Notes under the pieces: model-generated
What the model was told of the DNA's origin: nothing
Databases searched by the model: none
Seen by the model: only the letters and a program-made list of their open reading frames with translations
Assembly (NCBI GenBank): GCA_038209275.1
Contig: JBBQXW010000187.1
Coordinates: 1 to 14,387, forward strand
Direction of reading: 5' to 3'
Source of the DNA: L227-5C sp038209275
GTDB lineage: Bacteria; Chloroflexota; Chloroflexia; Chloroheliales; Chloroheliaceae
DNA: 14,387 bases
In this document: positions 1-7,508 of the stretch, in pieces
How the letters are laid out: each line of letters opens with the position of its first letter
Position numbering within the stretch: the first letter of the stretch is position 1
Made by a program: the position numbers and the translations under genes

Positions 1-1704
1 GCGGAAGTAGCCGGGCAAAAGGTGCTGGTTGGCACGCGCCGCCTGATGCAGCAGCAAAATCTTGCACTGTCCCCGTCTGTCGAAACGCAGATGAGCCAGC
101 TAGAAGCTGACGGTAAAACCGTAATGCTGGTGGCGGTAGACGGCCAATTGGTCGGACTAATCGCCGTCGCTGATACCATTAAAGAGGGCAGTGCCGAAGC
201 CATCAGCGAACTTCAGCGCATGGGGATTGAGCCAGTGATGATGACGGGCGATAATCGTCGCACCGCCGAAGCAATTGCGAAACAGGCTGGTATTACCCGC
301 GTGCTGGCAGAAGTGCGGCCCGAAGATAAAGCCGCGATGGTCAGGCAGCTTCAGGGCGAGGGCAAAGTAGTCGCGATGGTCGGCGATGGCATCAACGATG
401 CCCCGGCGCTGGCCCAGGCCGATGTCGGCATGGCTATCGGCACGGGAACTGACATTGCGATGGAGACGGCAGATATTACCCTGATGCAAGGCGATGTCCG
501 AACTGTCGCTACCGCGATTGCTCTATCCAAAGCGACCATGCGGAAAATTAAGCAGAACTTGTTCTGGGCCTTCTTTTACAACGTGTTGCTCATTCCCCTG
601 GCGATTTTAGCCATTATCAACCCGATTCTGGCGGCGGGGGCAATGGCAATCAGCAGTGTAACGGTTGTCTCGAACTCGCTTTTGCTCAACCGCTTCCGGG
701 GTAAGCATGGTGGCGTGTTAACTCCCGCCGAAAAACGCGCCCGGCAGCGCGGCCTACTCTGGCAGCTTGGGTTAGTGGTGGCTTTGTTCGGACTGGTTGG
801 CGTAATCGGCTGGCAAGCCTGGGATAGCTTTACCCGGCCCAGCCCGGCAATGACCCAAACGGCGGTACAAGCGGACGAGCCAGACATTATTCCGGCGGCA
901 AACATTGTGGCTTTCCCGGCGGTCTACCAGATGGGTCAGGCCCGTATCGAGGTCAGCACTTTCCCGGCACAGCCGCAGCCCGGTCAATCGGCCCTGGTAG
1001 TTTTCCGCCTGACCGATGTTAAATCGGGCCAGCCGATTGCCGCAGATGGCTTGAAACTCAAGCACACCAAACTGATGCACCTGATAGTGGTCAATCAGGA
1101 TTACACTTTCTACCGCCATATGCACCCGGAAGGGTCGAGTCAGGGTTTGTATACCTTTACGGTAACTTTCCCGGCGGCTGGTCAGTACAGAATATACAAC
1201 GAGTTTGACCTGGTGAATGGTCAAGAAATTCTCTACCGCCACGATTTAACCATCGGCAGCGCGGCGGCTAATCAGGACAAGGCCAACCTGACCGCCGGAG
1301 GCCAAACGGTACAGCAGTGGGGCGATTTGAAAGCCACGCTGGAAAAACCCGCCGAAATCCGAGCCGGGCAGATGGCCGAGCTAAAGTTCCGCTTCGAGAA
1401 AAACGGGCAACCCTTTGCCGGACTCGAACCGTACCTGGGCGAACCGAGCCACCTCATTCTGATTTCGCAGGAGAGTAACTCGTTCCGTCACTTACACGGC
1501 CACGCGCCGGGAGCCGCGCCGATGGCAACGGGTAACGCCGCGCCGGGCGACGCAATGGCAACCCCCGACAGCAACACCCGCTACGGGCCGGAAATTGGCT
1601 ACGACCTCAAATTCGAGAAGCCGGGCTTGTACCGCATCTGGGTCGAGTTCCAATCACAGGGACAAGTTCTGACCTTCAACTATGTCCTGAACGTAATCGC
1701 TTAA
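1..1704 (+). CDS. Cu+ P1B-type ATPase, 3' part, with C-terminal extracytoplasmic tandem domain extension
   Basis: Partial gene: frame 1 is open to the left edge, so the GTG at 22 is internal. 567 codons are visible. The piece starts near the end of the nucleotide-binding domain; the DKTG phosphorylation site lies upstream, outside the window. Seen (residues counted from the window edge): TGD at 82-84 and GDGINDAPAL at 128-137, both P-domain hallmarks; the last two transport helices at about 186-232 with FYN..LIP and MAISS..VVSNSLLLNR, the pattern of Cu+ (P1B-1) pumps. Such pumps normally end here. This one adds a ninth visible hydrophobic segment (about 251-275) and a tail of about 290 residues with two related domains, each with a His cluster (H360, H373, H375; H484, H497, H499, H501). 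By topology the tail should be outside the cytoplasm. The role is Cu+ export; the tail is inferred to bind metal. Ends just inside a long hairpin. Confidence 0.9.
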   Translation, partial: AEVAGQKVLVGTRRLMQQQNLALSPSVETQMSQLEADGKTVMLVAVDGQLVGLIAVADTIKEGSAEAISELQRMGIEPVMMTGDNRRTAEAIAKQAGITRVLAEVRPEDKAAMVRQLQGEGKVVAMVGDGINDAPALAQADVGMAIGTGTDIAMETADITLMQGDVRTVATAIALSKATMRKIKQNLFWAFFYNVLLIPLAILAIINPILAAGAMAISSVTVVSNSLLLNRFRGKHGGVLTPAEKRARQRGLLWQLGLVVALFGLVGVIGWQAWDSFTRPSPAMTQTAVQADEPDIIPAANIVAFPAVYQMGQARIEVSTFPAQPQPGQSALVVFRLTDVKSGQPIAADGLKLKHTKLMHLIVVNQDYTFYRHMHPEGSSQGLYTFTVTFPAAGQYRIYNEFDLVNGQEILYRHDLTIGSAAANQDKANLTAGGQTVQQWGDLKATLEKPAEIRAGQMAELKFRFEKNGQPFAGLEPYLGEPSHLILISQESNSFRHLHGHAPGAAPMATGNAAPGDAMATPDSNTRYGPEIGYDLKFEKPGLYRIWVEFQSQGQVLTFNYVLNVIA

Positions 1705-1771
1705 ACCTAACCAAATAGCCAGCCGCCGATGATTTGAAATCATTGGCGACTGGCTATTTGGTTAGGTTTAA
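1701..1771. repeat. 71-nt near-perfect hairpin at the 3' end of the ATPase gene
   Basis: Outer arms 1701-1722 and 1750-1771 are exact 22-bp reverse complements; the pairing continues inward to a single central base (1736) with one C/A mismatch and one G/U wobble. The ATPase stop codon (1702-1704) lies inside the left arm. There is no T-run after it, so it is not a classical intrinsic terminator, but such a structure between convergent genes could end transcription from both sides. It has no GTAG head, unlike the other palindromes here. Confidence 0.85.
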
Positions 1772-1792
1772 GGGGGTAGAGCGGTGGTAGGT

Positions 1793-1922
1793 GCGCTCGG
1801 CACTCAAGGCCGAGCTACACAGCGTAAGTCCGCTAAAGGGACTAAAATCATCCAATGTTGAAGCTGTTTTCAGCCCCTTCAGTGGGCTTTGGCTTTGTAG
1901 CTCGGCCTTGAGTGCCGAGCGC
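1793..1922. repeat. 130-nt interrupted palindrome (REP/BIME-like)
   Basis: Outer arms 1793-1819 and 1896-1922 are exact 27-bp reverse complements. The right arm reads TGTAG followed by CTCGGC, a 7-nt spacer and GCCGAG, so each arm is itself a small hairpin headed by GTAG. The interior also pairs imperfectly (the GCTAAAGGGACTAAAA-like stretch near 1832 against its counterpart near 1867-1888). It fills the gap between the convergent ATPase and iorB genes. The reading frame that runs through it is not a gene. Confidence 0.8.
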
Positions 1923-1983
1923 GCTTGCTCAAGCTACCAACTTCAGGAGCAATTTCTTGAATCACATTCGCCTCAACCAAAAT

Positions 1984-3912
1984 CTACCCCAAATTCTTAG
2001 CCCATCCATTTAGCTGTTCGCTAATCTCGCGTCGGGCAAGACCGAATTTGGCTTCAGTCAGGATTTTAGCGACAAGGGCTTCGGCGCGGTGGATACCATC
2101 GTCGTTGCGGCCTATCATTTGAAGGGCCAGCCGTCCGGCCTTTTCGGTGATGGCGTAGCGCCCGAAAGCTTCGGCTGGCTGCGGTTTGGCGTGTTCTTCC
2201 CATTTGTACAAAGGGGCAATTATGTTGACATAATAATGTTCGATTACCCGAATCATCTTGCGGCGAGTGTCGCCATAGCCTTTTATCATGCGCCCGCTTT
2301 CGGCGACAAGCAAGCCCAGCGCATAATCCTGGCGGGCGTAACGCTTGACCTGTTTGGTGTATTCCTCAATCAGTCTCCATTCGTGGTGGAAGCGGTGCGA
2401 AGCCAGACGCAAAGGTTTGAAGGCGGTCAGGAAGCGGAAGGTCAGGTAGCCGCTCAAGGTAGTAGTTTGGGGGTGCTGTTCCCAGGTAAAATGCTTTTTG
2501 CCTAAATAATAGCCCAGCCCAGTAACTTTACCCAATAGCAGCATTGGACTGACCAGGAAATTTGGCATGATGCCGTAAATCTCGGCAGCATCCGGCTTGA
2601 GGTAATCGGTGACGTGCAGCACCTGCCCCGCTTGCACGTTCATATCGCGCCGGATACGTTCGAGGCGACCCGGCTTGATTTTCAGGCTTGCCACCCGTAC
2701 CGCATCTTCGTAGGTCATTCGCATTGCCAGCGTTTTAGCATAAGTTTGGGTCAGCTTTAATTCGCTTTCGCCTTGCGGTTCTAGCTCATAAACCTGTTTG
2801 ACCATTCCCAGATAGCGCCGGGCGTAGCTGATATTTTGATAATCCGACATCTGAAAGATTGCTTCAATCAGGGTAGCGTGCAGCGAAGCGGGCCATTCCG
2901 CCACAATTTGCTCTGCCAGCCGCCGGAAATTTTGGCGCAGGGCTGGCGCTAGAGCTTTTTCTTTGTTCTCCATCAGCTTCGCGGTATCAACTACCGCTTT
3001 CTTTTCGCCTTTAGTAATTGGCGTAAGGCTGATTTGGCGGCGCTTTTTCTTCAATTCAGGGTTAGAGCCACCATCGGCAGCGCCATCAGTTGCGCCACCG
3101 CTATCGGCAGCACCCTCGCCAGCGCGGGGTTTGCCGGGCAGGGGAATGGTGTGGGTCAATTGAAGCTCGGTTTTTTCGCCGCCCACACTCGCGCCCTGCT
3201 GCAAAGTGTTTTCGTGCCGTTGAAACTCCTGATTAAAGTTTAGCTGATACTGTCGGCCCACTTCAAAAGCTTTCAGGTTCATTTCGACCACCAGCCCAAA
3301 TTCCTGAATCGCTTCGCGGTAACGCTCGACTGGCATGGGCAGCGCGTCGGGGACGGCGGAAAGTGCGCCCAGCAAAATCGCGTTGGTGGCTAAATCGCCC
3401 AGGCCGTTTTGTTTCGCCAGTTCGGGCGTATCAATAATCGAGATTGACCCGGCTAAAGCTGCCGCCGCTTCCACAATCTTTTCCGCCGGGAATACGCCAT
3501 CGAAAGTGGGCATTTTTTCGTCAATCGTGAAAACGCGCTGACTGCTGGCGACAACGGTAGTGCGGCGTGAGGCGAACCCGCCCTGAAGCAACCGCCCCAG
3601 TTCAACCAGTTCCTGCCCGACCAGCACATCTACCCGACCAGGGAAAGGAAACTGAGCGAAAACCGCCTGGTCTAGCCGGGCTGAATCTGCTTCCGCATTG
3701 CCGGAAGGATTTTCCAGCGAGGCAATTTCTAAATAAAAGGTTGTGCCGCCGCCGCGTTGCGAAAGACCGGGAAGTGAAAGGGCTTGCGCCCGCCGTCCGT
3801 CGCGTTCCGCCGCCAGAAAGAGCCATTCCACCAGCACGTTACCGCCCTGTCCGCCAATCGCCGCCAGCAAAATACTTTTAATCGAAATCCGGCTACTGAT
3901 TTGAGTGTTCAT
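1984..3912 (-). CDS. iorB: Indolepyruvate ferredoxin oxidoreductase, beta subunit with DUF6537-like C-terminal region
   Basis: 642 aa. The N-terminal part (about 13-205) is the 2-oxoacid:ferredoxin oxidoreductase gamma-type domain (PF01558): AIGGQGG at 18-24 and LPGLSQRGGG near residue 50. A low-complexity Gly/Ala/Asp/Ser linker (about 265-285) leads into a C-terminal half (about 300-640) resembling DUF6537, the module at the end of the large fused indolepyruvate oxidoreductases of Proteobacteria; ordinary IorB proteins of about 200 aa lack it. With IorA it should oxidatively decarboxylate aryl-pyruvates to aryl-acetyl-CoA while reducing ferredoxin. Start: the ATG overlaps the iorA stop by one base (TAATG), and a strong GGAGGA ribosome-binding site lies at 3921-3926 inside the end of iorA, so translation is coupled. 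Substrate specificity is inferred from the family. Confidence 0.85.
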   Translation of the reverse strand: MNTQISSRISIKSILLAAIGGQGGNVLVEWLFLAAERDGRRAQALSLPGLSQRGGGTTFYLEIASLENPSGNAEADSARLDQAVFAQFPFPGRVDVLVGQELVELGRLLQGGFASRRTTVVASSQRVFTIDEKMPTFDGVFPAEKIVEAAAALAGSISIIDTPELAKQNGLGDLATNAILLGALSAVPDALPMPVERYREAIQEFGLVVEMNLKAFEVGRQYQLNFNQEFQRHENTLQQGASVGGEKTELQLTHTIPLPGKPRAGEGAADSGGATDGAADGGSNPELKKKRRQISLTPITKGEKKAVVDTAKLMENKEKALAPALRQNFRRLAEQIVAEWPASLHATLIEAIFQMSDYQNISYARRYLGMVKQVYELEPQGESELKLTQTYAKTLAMRMTYEDAVRVASLKIKPGRLERIRRDMNVQAGQVLHVTDYLKPDAAEIYGIMPNFLVSPMLLLGKVTGLGYYLGKKHFTWEQHPQTTTLSGYLTFRFLTAFKPLRLASHRFHHEWRLIEEYTKQVKRYARQDYALGLLVAESGRMIKGYGDTRRKMIRVIEHYYVNIIAPLYKWEEHAKPQPAEAFGRYAITEKAGRLALQMIGRNDDGIHRAEALVAKILTEAKFGLARREISEQLNGWAKNLG

Positions 3913-6125
3913 TAGGCCGCTCCTCCAAACAGTTTTATCAAACTGCGACTAAAGCTATCGCGCCAGCGTTCCAGGCGGGTTGGGTTGGTTGTTACCTTGC
4001 TCTCGTAAAAAGAAGGGCAAAGAACCGCCGCGTGCGCCAGTTCGCCACACAACCCACAGCCAACACAACTACTCGAAATGGTGGCTACCGGGTCGCTGCG
4101 GAGCGGATTTGGGTTTTCCTTGATGGTGAGCGAAGGGCAGCCGTTGAGCCGGATACAAGAATGGTCGCCGGTGCAAACATCGTCGTCAATGCCGAAGCGA
4201 GCTTCGCTGACGGGTTTGCCCTGGGCCAATAGCTCTTTTTTCTCGACCTTTTCGTGGCGGGTTTTTTCAAGCTGGCACTCGCCCACCGAGCGAATGACCT
4301 TTAGCTCTTTCTTGTCCGAAGTGAGGGCGCGGTCAAACGCTTTGACCACTTCGCCGACTTTGTAGGGATTGACCTCTTCAATGTATTTTACGCCTGCCCC
4401 GCGTAGCGTCATGTCAATATCCATTTTGGGGCTGTGTTCGTGGCGGGCGTTTTCGTCGGTGTTGGGGTTTTCCTGCTGCCCGGTCATACTCGTCCAGCCG
4501 TTTTCAAAAATGACCGTCACCGCGTCCTGCTGATTATAAACCGCGTTGCTGATAGAGGTAGTCAGGCCACTATGCCAGAACGTACCGTCGCCCAAAAACG
4601 AGACGGTTTTTTGGTCGGTGAAACGGCTCATCGCTCCCGCGCTGGATAGGCCCGTTCCCATGCCCGTACAGCTATCCACCTGGTTAAAGGGCGGGTACGC
4701 CCCCATAATGTAGCAACCGATGTCTCCAGCATAATGCGGCGTACCGTGCTGCTTTTCGGTTAGTTTGAGGGCGGTAAAAATCGGGCGTTCGGGACAGCCA
4801 GTGCAAAAGATGGGCAAGCGCCCCGGCAATTCACCGCCAAAGACCATCGCCGCCTCGTTTACCTGTCCGGCAAGCTGACCATAAGTTGCGGCGATTTGCT
4901 CGGCCCGGTCTGGCAAGTTCTCAGCTGATTTCCTTCCGCCGTTGCTACCGCCCGCGACTCCTGCCATTTGCTTCACGCTGGCTTTGGCATAAACTTCTTT
5001 AGTAAGCCAGTTACTGAGGCTGCTCATCATTAGCATGGGAGTGAGTTCGCCCGCTTCGGGGATACTGCCCTTGCCGTAAATTTTCACCTGGTGCAGCCCA
5101 AAGCTCTGGGCAATTGCCCGAATCTGCTGTTCAAGCGAGTTGGGCATCCCTTCTTCGACAATCAACACTTTGTCTTTGTCCTGCAAAAATTCAACAATTT
5201 CTTCCGGGACGAGTGGGTGAATGACGTTGAGGCAAAGTACTGGGAAATTACAATTGCCCGTTTCGTCGGCCTCACCCAACACCGAAAGCGAACGCAACAT
5301 AGTGTTGTAAAGCATCCCGTGGGTAATCAAGCCGATTTTTTCGTTGCCGGGCGCACCCGGGAAAGTTTCGTTCATCTGCTGTTCACGGATAAATTTGCGG
5401 GCGGCGGGCATTCGTTCCTCAAAGCGACGGCGCTCCTGGGCCTGCGAAAAAGGCGGAATCGGGATTTGCGAACGGGTGTCGTTCCACTGTGGTACACGCT
5501 TATGCGCGTTAATACTCGGCTCAAGGTTGTCGTCGCAACGATAAGTTACTTTGAGGTTGCCAGTGCGGGTGCGAAACAGATACATCACAATCGTGCTGCT
5601 GGCTTCGCTCAATTCGTAGCCCTGCTTGACCAACCGCCCCATTAACTGACCATCGGCACGGGGGTCGAGGGTAATCAGGCCGGATTTATGAGCGTAAGGC
5701 AAACTTTTTTCGGCAACGCTGGTGGAATTCAAGCCGTAATCTTCGCCGACAAAGACCATCGCGCCGCCCTTCAAACCGGGCTGGGCAATATGGGCCAGCG
5801 CGTCCGCCGCGACGTTGTTACCGACCACTTTCCAGTTAACCGCACCGCGCACCGGGTCGTTTACTGACGCTTGTAACAGCGAAGCCGCCGCCGCCTCGTT
5901 TACCGACCCTTCGACATACACGCCCATCGGTTTAAGCACTTCTTCGTAAGCGTCGGACATGGCATCATAAATCGAGGAGGTGGGCGCGCCGGGGTAGCCA
6001 CCCATATAAACCACGCCGCTTTCCAGCATGGCTTTCAGCACCACCAGCGCCATATCTCCCCGCAGCGTCTGGCCTTTGCCATAGCTTAGTTGCGCCAGCG
6101 TATCTTTAGAATAATTTCGACCCAT
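3912..6125 (-). CDS. iorA: Indolepyruvate ferredoxin oxidoreductase, alpha subunit (TPP- and Fe-S-binding)
   Basis: 737 aa, slightly longer than the usual 600-650 aa of archaeal IorA. Order: pyrimidine-binding domain (about 25-240, with GYPGAPTSS near 43), a middle transketolase-like domain (about 265-380), a TPP-binding domain (about 441-620) with CTGC at 441-444 and GDG at 512-514 followed by EN, the Mg-TPP signature, and a C-terminal ferredoxin domain. The second Fe-S motif is complete (C687, C690, C693, C703). The first reads C651-x2-D654-x2-C657-x5-C663, with Asp where the second Cys is expected. First gene of the iorAB operon; cytoplasmic, working in oxidation of aromatic 2-oxoacids. 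Start supported by AAAGAGGT at 6133-6140, 7 nt before ATG. Other arylpyruvate-type substrates are possible. Confidence 0.9.
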   Translation of the reverse strand: MGRNYSKDTLAQLSYGKGQTLRGDMALVVLKAMLESGVVYMGGYPGAPTSSIYDAMSDAYEEVLKPMGVYVEGSVNEAAAASLLQASVNDPVRGAVNWKVVGNNVAADALAHIAQPGLKGGAMVFVGEDYGLNSTSVAEKSLPYAHKSGLITLDPRADGQLMGRLVKQGYELSEASSTIVMYLFRTRTGNLKVTYRCDDNLEPSINAHKRVPQWNDTRSQIPIPPFSQAQERRRFEERMPAARKFIREQQMNETFPGAPGNEKIGLITHGMLYNTMLRSLSVLGEADETGNCNFPVLCLNVIHPLVPEEIVEFLQDKDKVLIVEEGMPNSLEQQIRAIAQSFGLHQVKIYGKGSIPEAGELTPMLMMSSLSNWLTKEVYAKASVKQMAGVAGGSNGGRKSAENLPDRAEQIAATYGQLAGQVNEAAMVFGGELPGRLPIFCTGCPERPIFTALKLTEKQHGTPHYAGDIGCYIMGAYPPFNQVDSCTGMGTGLSSAGAMSRFTDQKTVSFLGDGTFWHSGLTTSISNAVYNQQDAVTVIFENGWTSMTGQQENPNTDENARHEHSPKMDIDMTLRGAGVKYIEEVNPYKVGEVVKAFDRALTSDKKELKVIRSVGECQLEKTRHEKVEKKELLAQGKPVSEARFGIDDDVCTGDHSCIRLNGCPSLTIKENPNPLRSDPVATISSSCVGCGLCGELAHAAVLCPSFYESKVTTNPTRLERWRDSFSRSLIKLFGGAA

Positions 6126-6132
6126 CTATTAG

Positions 6133-6140
6133 ACCTCTTT
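6133..6140 (-). promoter_or_regulatory. Ribosome-binding site of iorA
   Basis: On the minus strand AAAGAGGT lies 7 nt before the ATG at 6125, which settles the iorA start. Confidence 0.6.
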
Positions 6141-6216
6141 GTCTTTTAATTTTTAAGCCAATCAGCAATAATTTTAGTTTCAAAAGCCGGAAAAAGCCGA
6201 CTATTAAGATATACAA

Positions 6217-6245
6217 ATTATGAGCTTTCTCAAGCACTTTGTCAA
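6217..6245 (-). promoter_or_regulatory. sigma70-like promoter of iorAB
   Basis: Minus strand: TTGACA (6245-6240), a 17-nt spacer, CATAAT (6222-6217). This is close to consensus and points at iorA, giving an expected leader of about 85 nt. The leader shows no clear riboswitch fold or attenuator to my eye. Confidence 0.6.
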
Positions 6246-6355
6246 GTCAAAGGCTAATTTATAGAAACTATTGCCTATTATTATCCTAATTAGCATACAA
6301 AATGCCTATGATTTCCGAAAAAGCTTTTCCAGATAGCTTAATTCCAGGTTTTTAC

Positions 6356-6382
6356 CACAGAGGACACAGAGGACACGGAGGA
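6356..6382 (+). repeat. Three tandem 9-nt units (CACAGAGGA)
   Basis: CACAGAGGA, CACAGAGGA and CACGGAGGA follow each other directly and are followed by a T-rich stretch. A 12-nt piece (TACCACAGAGGA) recurs at 10642-10653, also followed by a T-run, so this is a dispersed intergenic element and not a local slippage product. Function unknown. It lies between the divergent iorA and glycosyltransferase genes, in a 386-nt gap that otherwise holds only the two promoters. Confidence 0.6.
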
Positions 6383-6407
6383 ATTTAATTTTTTGATATA
6401 GGGAAAT

Positions 6408-6437
6408 TTGCCCCGCCCTATGCCATTCTGCTACAAT
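6408..6437 (+). promoter_or_regulatory. Candidate promoter of the glycosyltransferase gene
   Basis: TTGCCC (6408-6413), an 18-nt spacer, TACAAT (6432-6437). The position fits the + strand gene starting near 6512, with a start of transcription expected around 6444. Read by eye only. Confidence 0.45.
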
Positions 6438-6511
6438 TGCAAAGTTAGAGCGATTGGTGGAAATTAATTTGACAGGGGGAATATACGGAAAGTACCGAAG
6501 CTATTGAAAAA

Positions 6512-7459
6512 TTGAGCGAAGCACAAGCGGTAGTTGACCTCTCGATTGTGGTCGTAAGTTACAACACGGCTAATCTTTTGCGGGCGTGTCTCGAATCGGT
6601 TTATGCCAATCTGCACCCACATTATAGTGCCGAGGTAATTGTGGTGGACAACGCCAGCGCCGACGGTAGTGCCGAACTGGTGCGCCGCGAATTTCCACAG
6701 GCCCGCCTTATTGCCAATAGCGAGAACCGGGGCTTTGCCGCCGCCAATAATCAGGCGCTAAAGCTGGCGACGGGCAAATATATTGTGCTACTCAATCCTG
6801 ATACCGAAGTAGTCGGGGCGGCTTTGTGGCAGATGCTGGCTTTTTTGGAAGCCGAACCGAAAGCGGCGGTGGTTGGCCCCGCCTTGCTGTATGCCGATGG
6901 CTCGTTTCAGGAAGGGGCGTTTCGCTTTCCGGGTTTGTGGCAAATTTTCTTTGATTTCTTTCCGCTCAACTGGCGTTTGCTGCGTTCACGCCTGAACGGA
7001 CGCTATCCGCGCCGCCGTTACGAAACAGCTTATCCGCGTGCCTTTGAAATTGATTTCTCGCTGGGTGCTTGCCTGATGCTAAAGCGGCCTGTGCTGGAAC
7101 AAATCGGTCTACTGGACGAAGCTTTCTTTATGTACATGGAAGAAATAGACTGGTGCTACCGCATTAAGGCGGTAGGCTGGCGCATTTATTGTTTGCCTGC
7201 CGCCAAAATCGTTCATCACGCCGGGGCGAGTAGTCGCCAGTTCCGCGACGAAATGTTTTTTCAGCTCCACCGCAGCCGGGCCTATTTTTACCGCAAGCAT
7301 TACTCGCCGCTCTTTCAGCACGCCGCCCGGTGGCTAACCCGCCTGGGCCTGACCGCCCTGACGCTGGACGCGCTGCTAAAATGCCGCCGCAACCAGATTA
7401 GCCCTGAAGAACTGCGGGCCAGGAGACGCGCATACGCCCGCATCTGGAAATTACCCTAA
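6512..7459 (+). CDS. Family 2 glycosyltransferase (rhamnosyltransferase-like)
   Basis: 315 aa from TTG. GT-A fold signatures: LSIVVVSYNT near the N-terminus, VVDNASADGS, NRGFAAANNQ, NPDTE at 95-99 (metal/nucleotide-sugar DxD-type site) and EEIDWCYR from 210, the acceptor-side acidic motif typical of WbbL-like rhamnosyltransferases. No membrane segment is obvious, so it is a cytoplasmic or membrane-associated enzyme that adds a sugar from a nucleotide-sugar to a surface glycan or glycolipid; donor and acceptor are unknown. No other glycan genes are next to it. Start is uncertain: the best Shine-Dalgarno-like run (CAGGGGGAA, 6473-6481) lies 30 nt upstream of the TTG and there is no ATG or GTG between. 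The frame is open back to the stop at 6470. Converges with copCD across 49 nt. Confidence 0.85.
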   Translation: MSEAQAVVDLSIVVVSYNTANLLRACLESVYANLHPHYSAEVIVVDNASADGSAELVRREFPQARLIANSENRGFAAANNQALKLATGKYIVLLNPDTEVVGAALWQMLAFLEAEPKAAVVGPALLYADGSFQEGAFRFPGLWQIFFDFFPLNWRLLRSRLNGRYPRRRYETAYPRAFEIDFSLGACLMLKRPVLEQIGLLDEAFFMYMEEIDWCYRIKAVGWRIYCLPAAKIVHHAGASSRQFRDEMFFQLHRSRAYFYRKHYSPLFQHAARWLTRLGLTALTLDALLKCRRNQISPEELRARRRAYARIWKLP

Positions 7460-7508
7460 GTTTTTCTCTTGGATTATTAGGTTGTCCAGGGCGCTTCTTC
7501 AATTAACA

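Noticed and set aside
22..24. GTG as start of the ATPase gene
   Set aside because: The frame is open to the edge and the visible product lacks the N-terminal half of a P-type ATPase, so this is an internal codon.
157..1242. Several minus-strand frames opposite the ATPase gene (110 to 156 codons)
   Set aside because: The ATPase frame has clear motifs throughout; the antisense frames have none.
1791..2000. 69-codon + frame downstream of the ATPase
   Set aside because: It runs through the 130-nt palindrome and into the end of iorB; its translation is repeat-derived.
2089..2505. 138-codon open frame antisense to iorB
   Set aside because: Shadow of the iorB reading frame with no independent start signals or recognisable motif.
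5091..5645. 184-codon open frame antisense to iorA
   Set aside because: It lies wholly inside a well-supported gene in the opposite direction, has no ribosome-binding site, and its translation resembles no known protein; a shadow of codon bias.
6356..6382. Possible CRISPR from regularly repeated units
   Set aside because: Units are 9 nt and directly adjacent with no spacers; no cas genes nearby.
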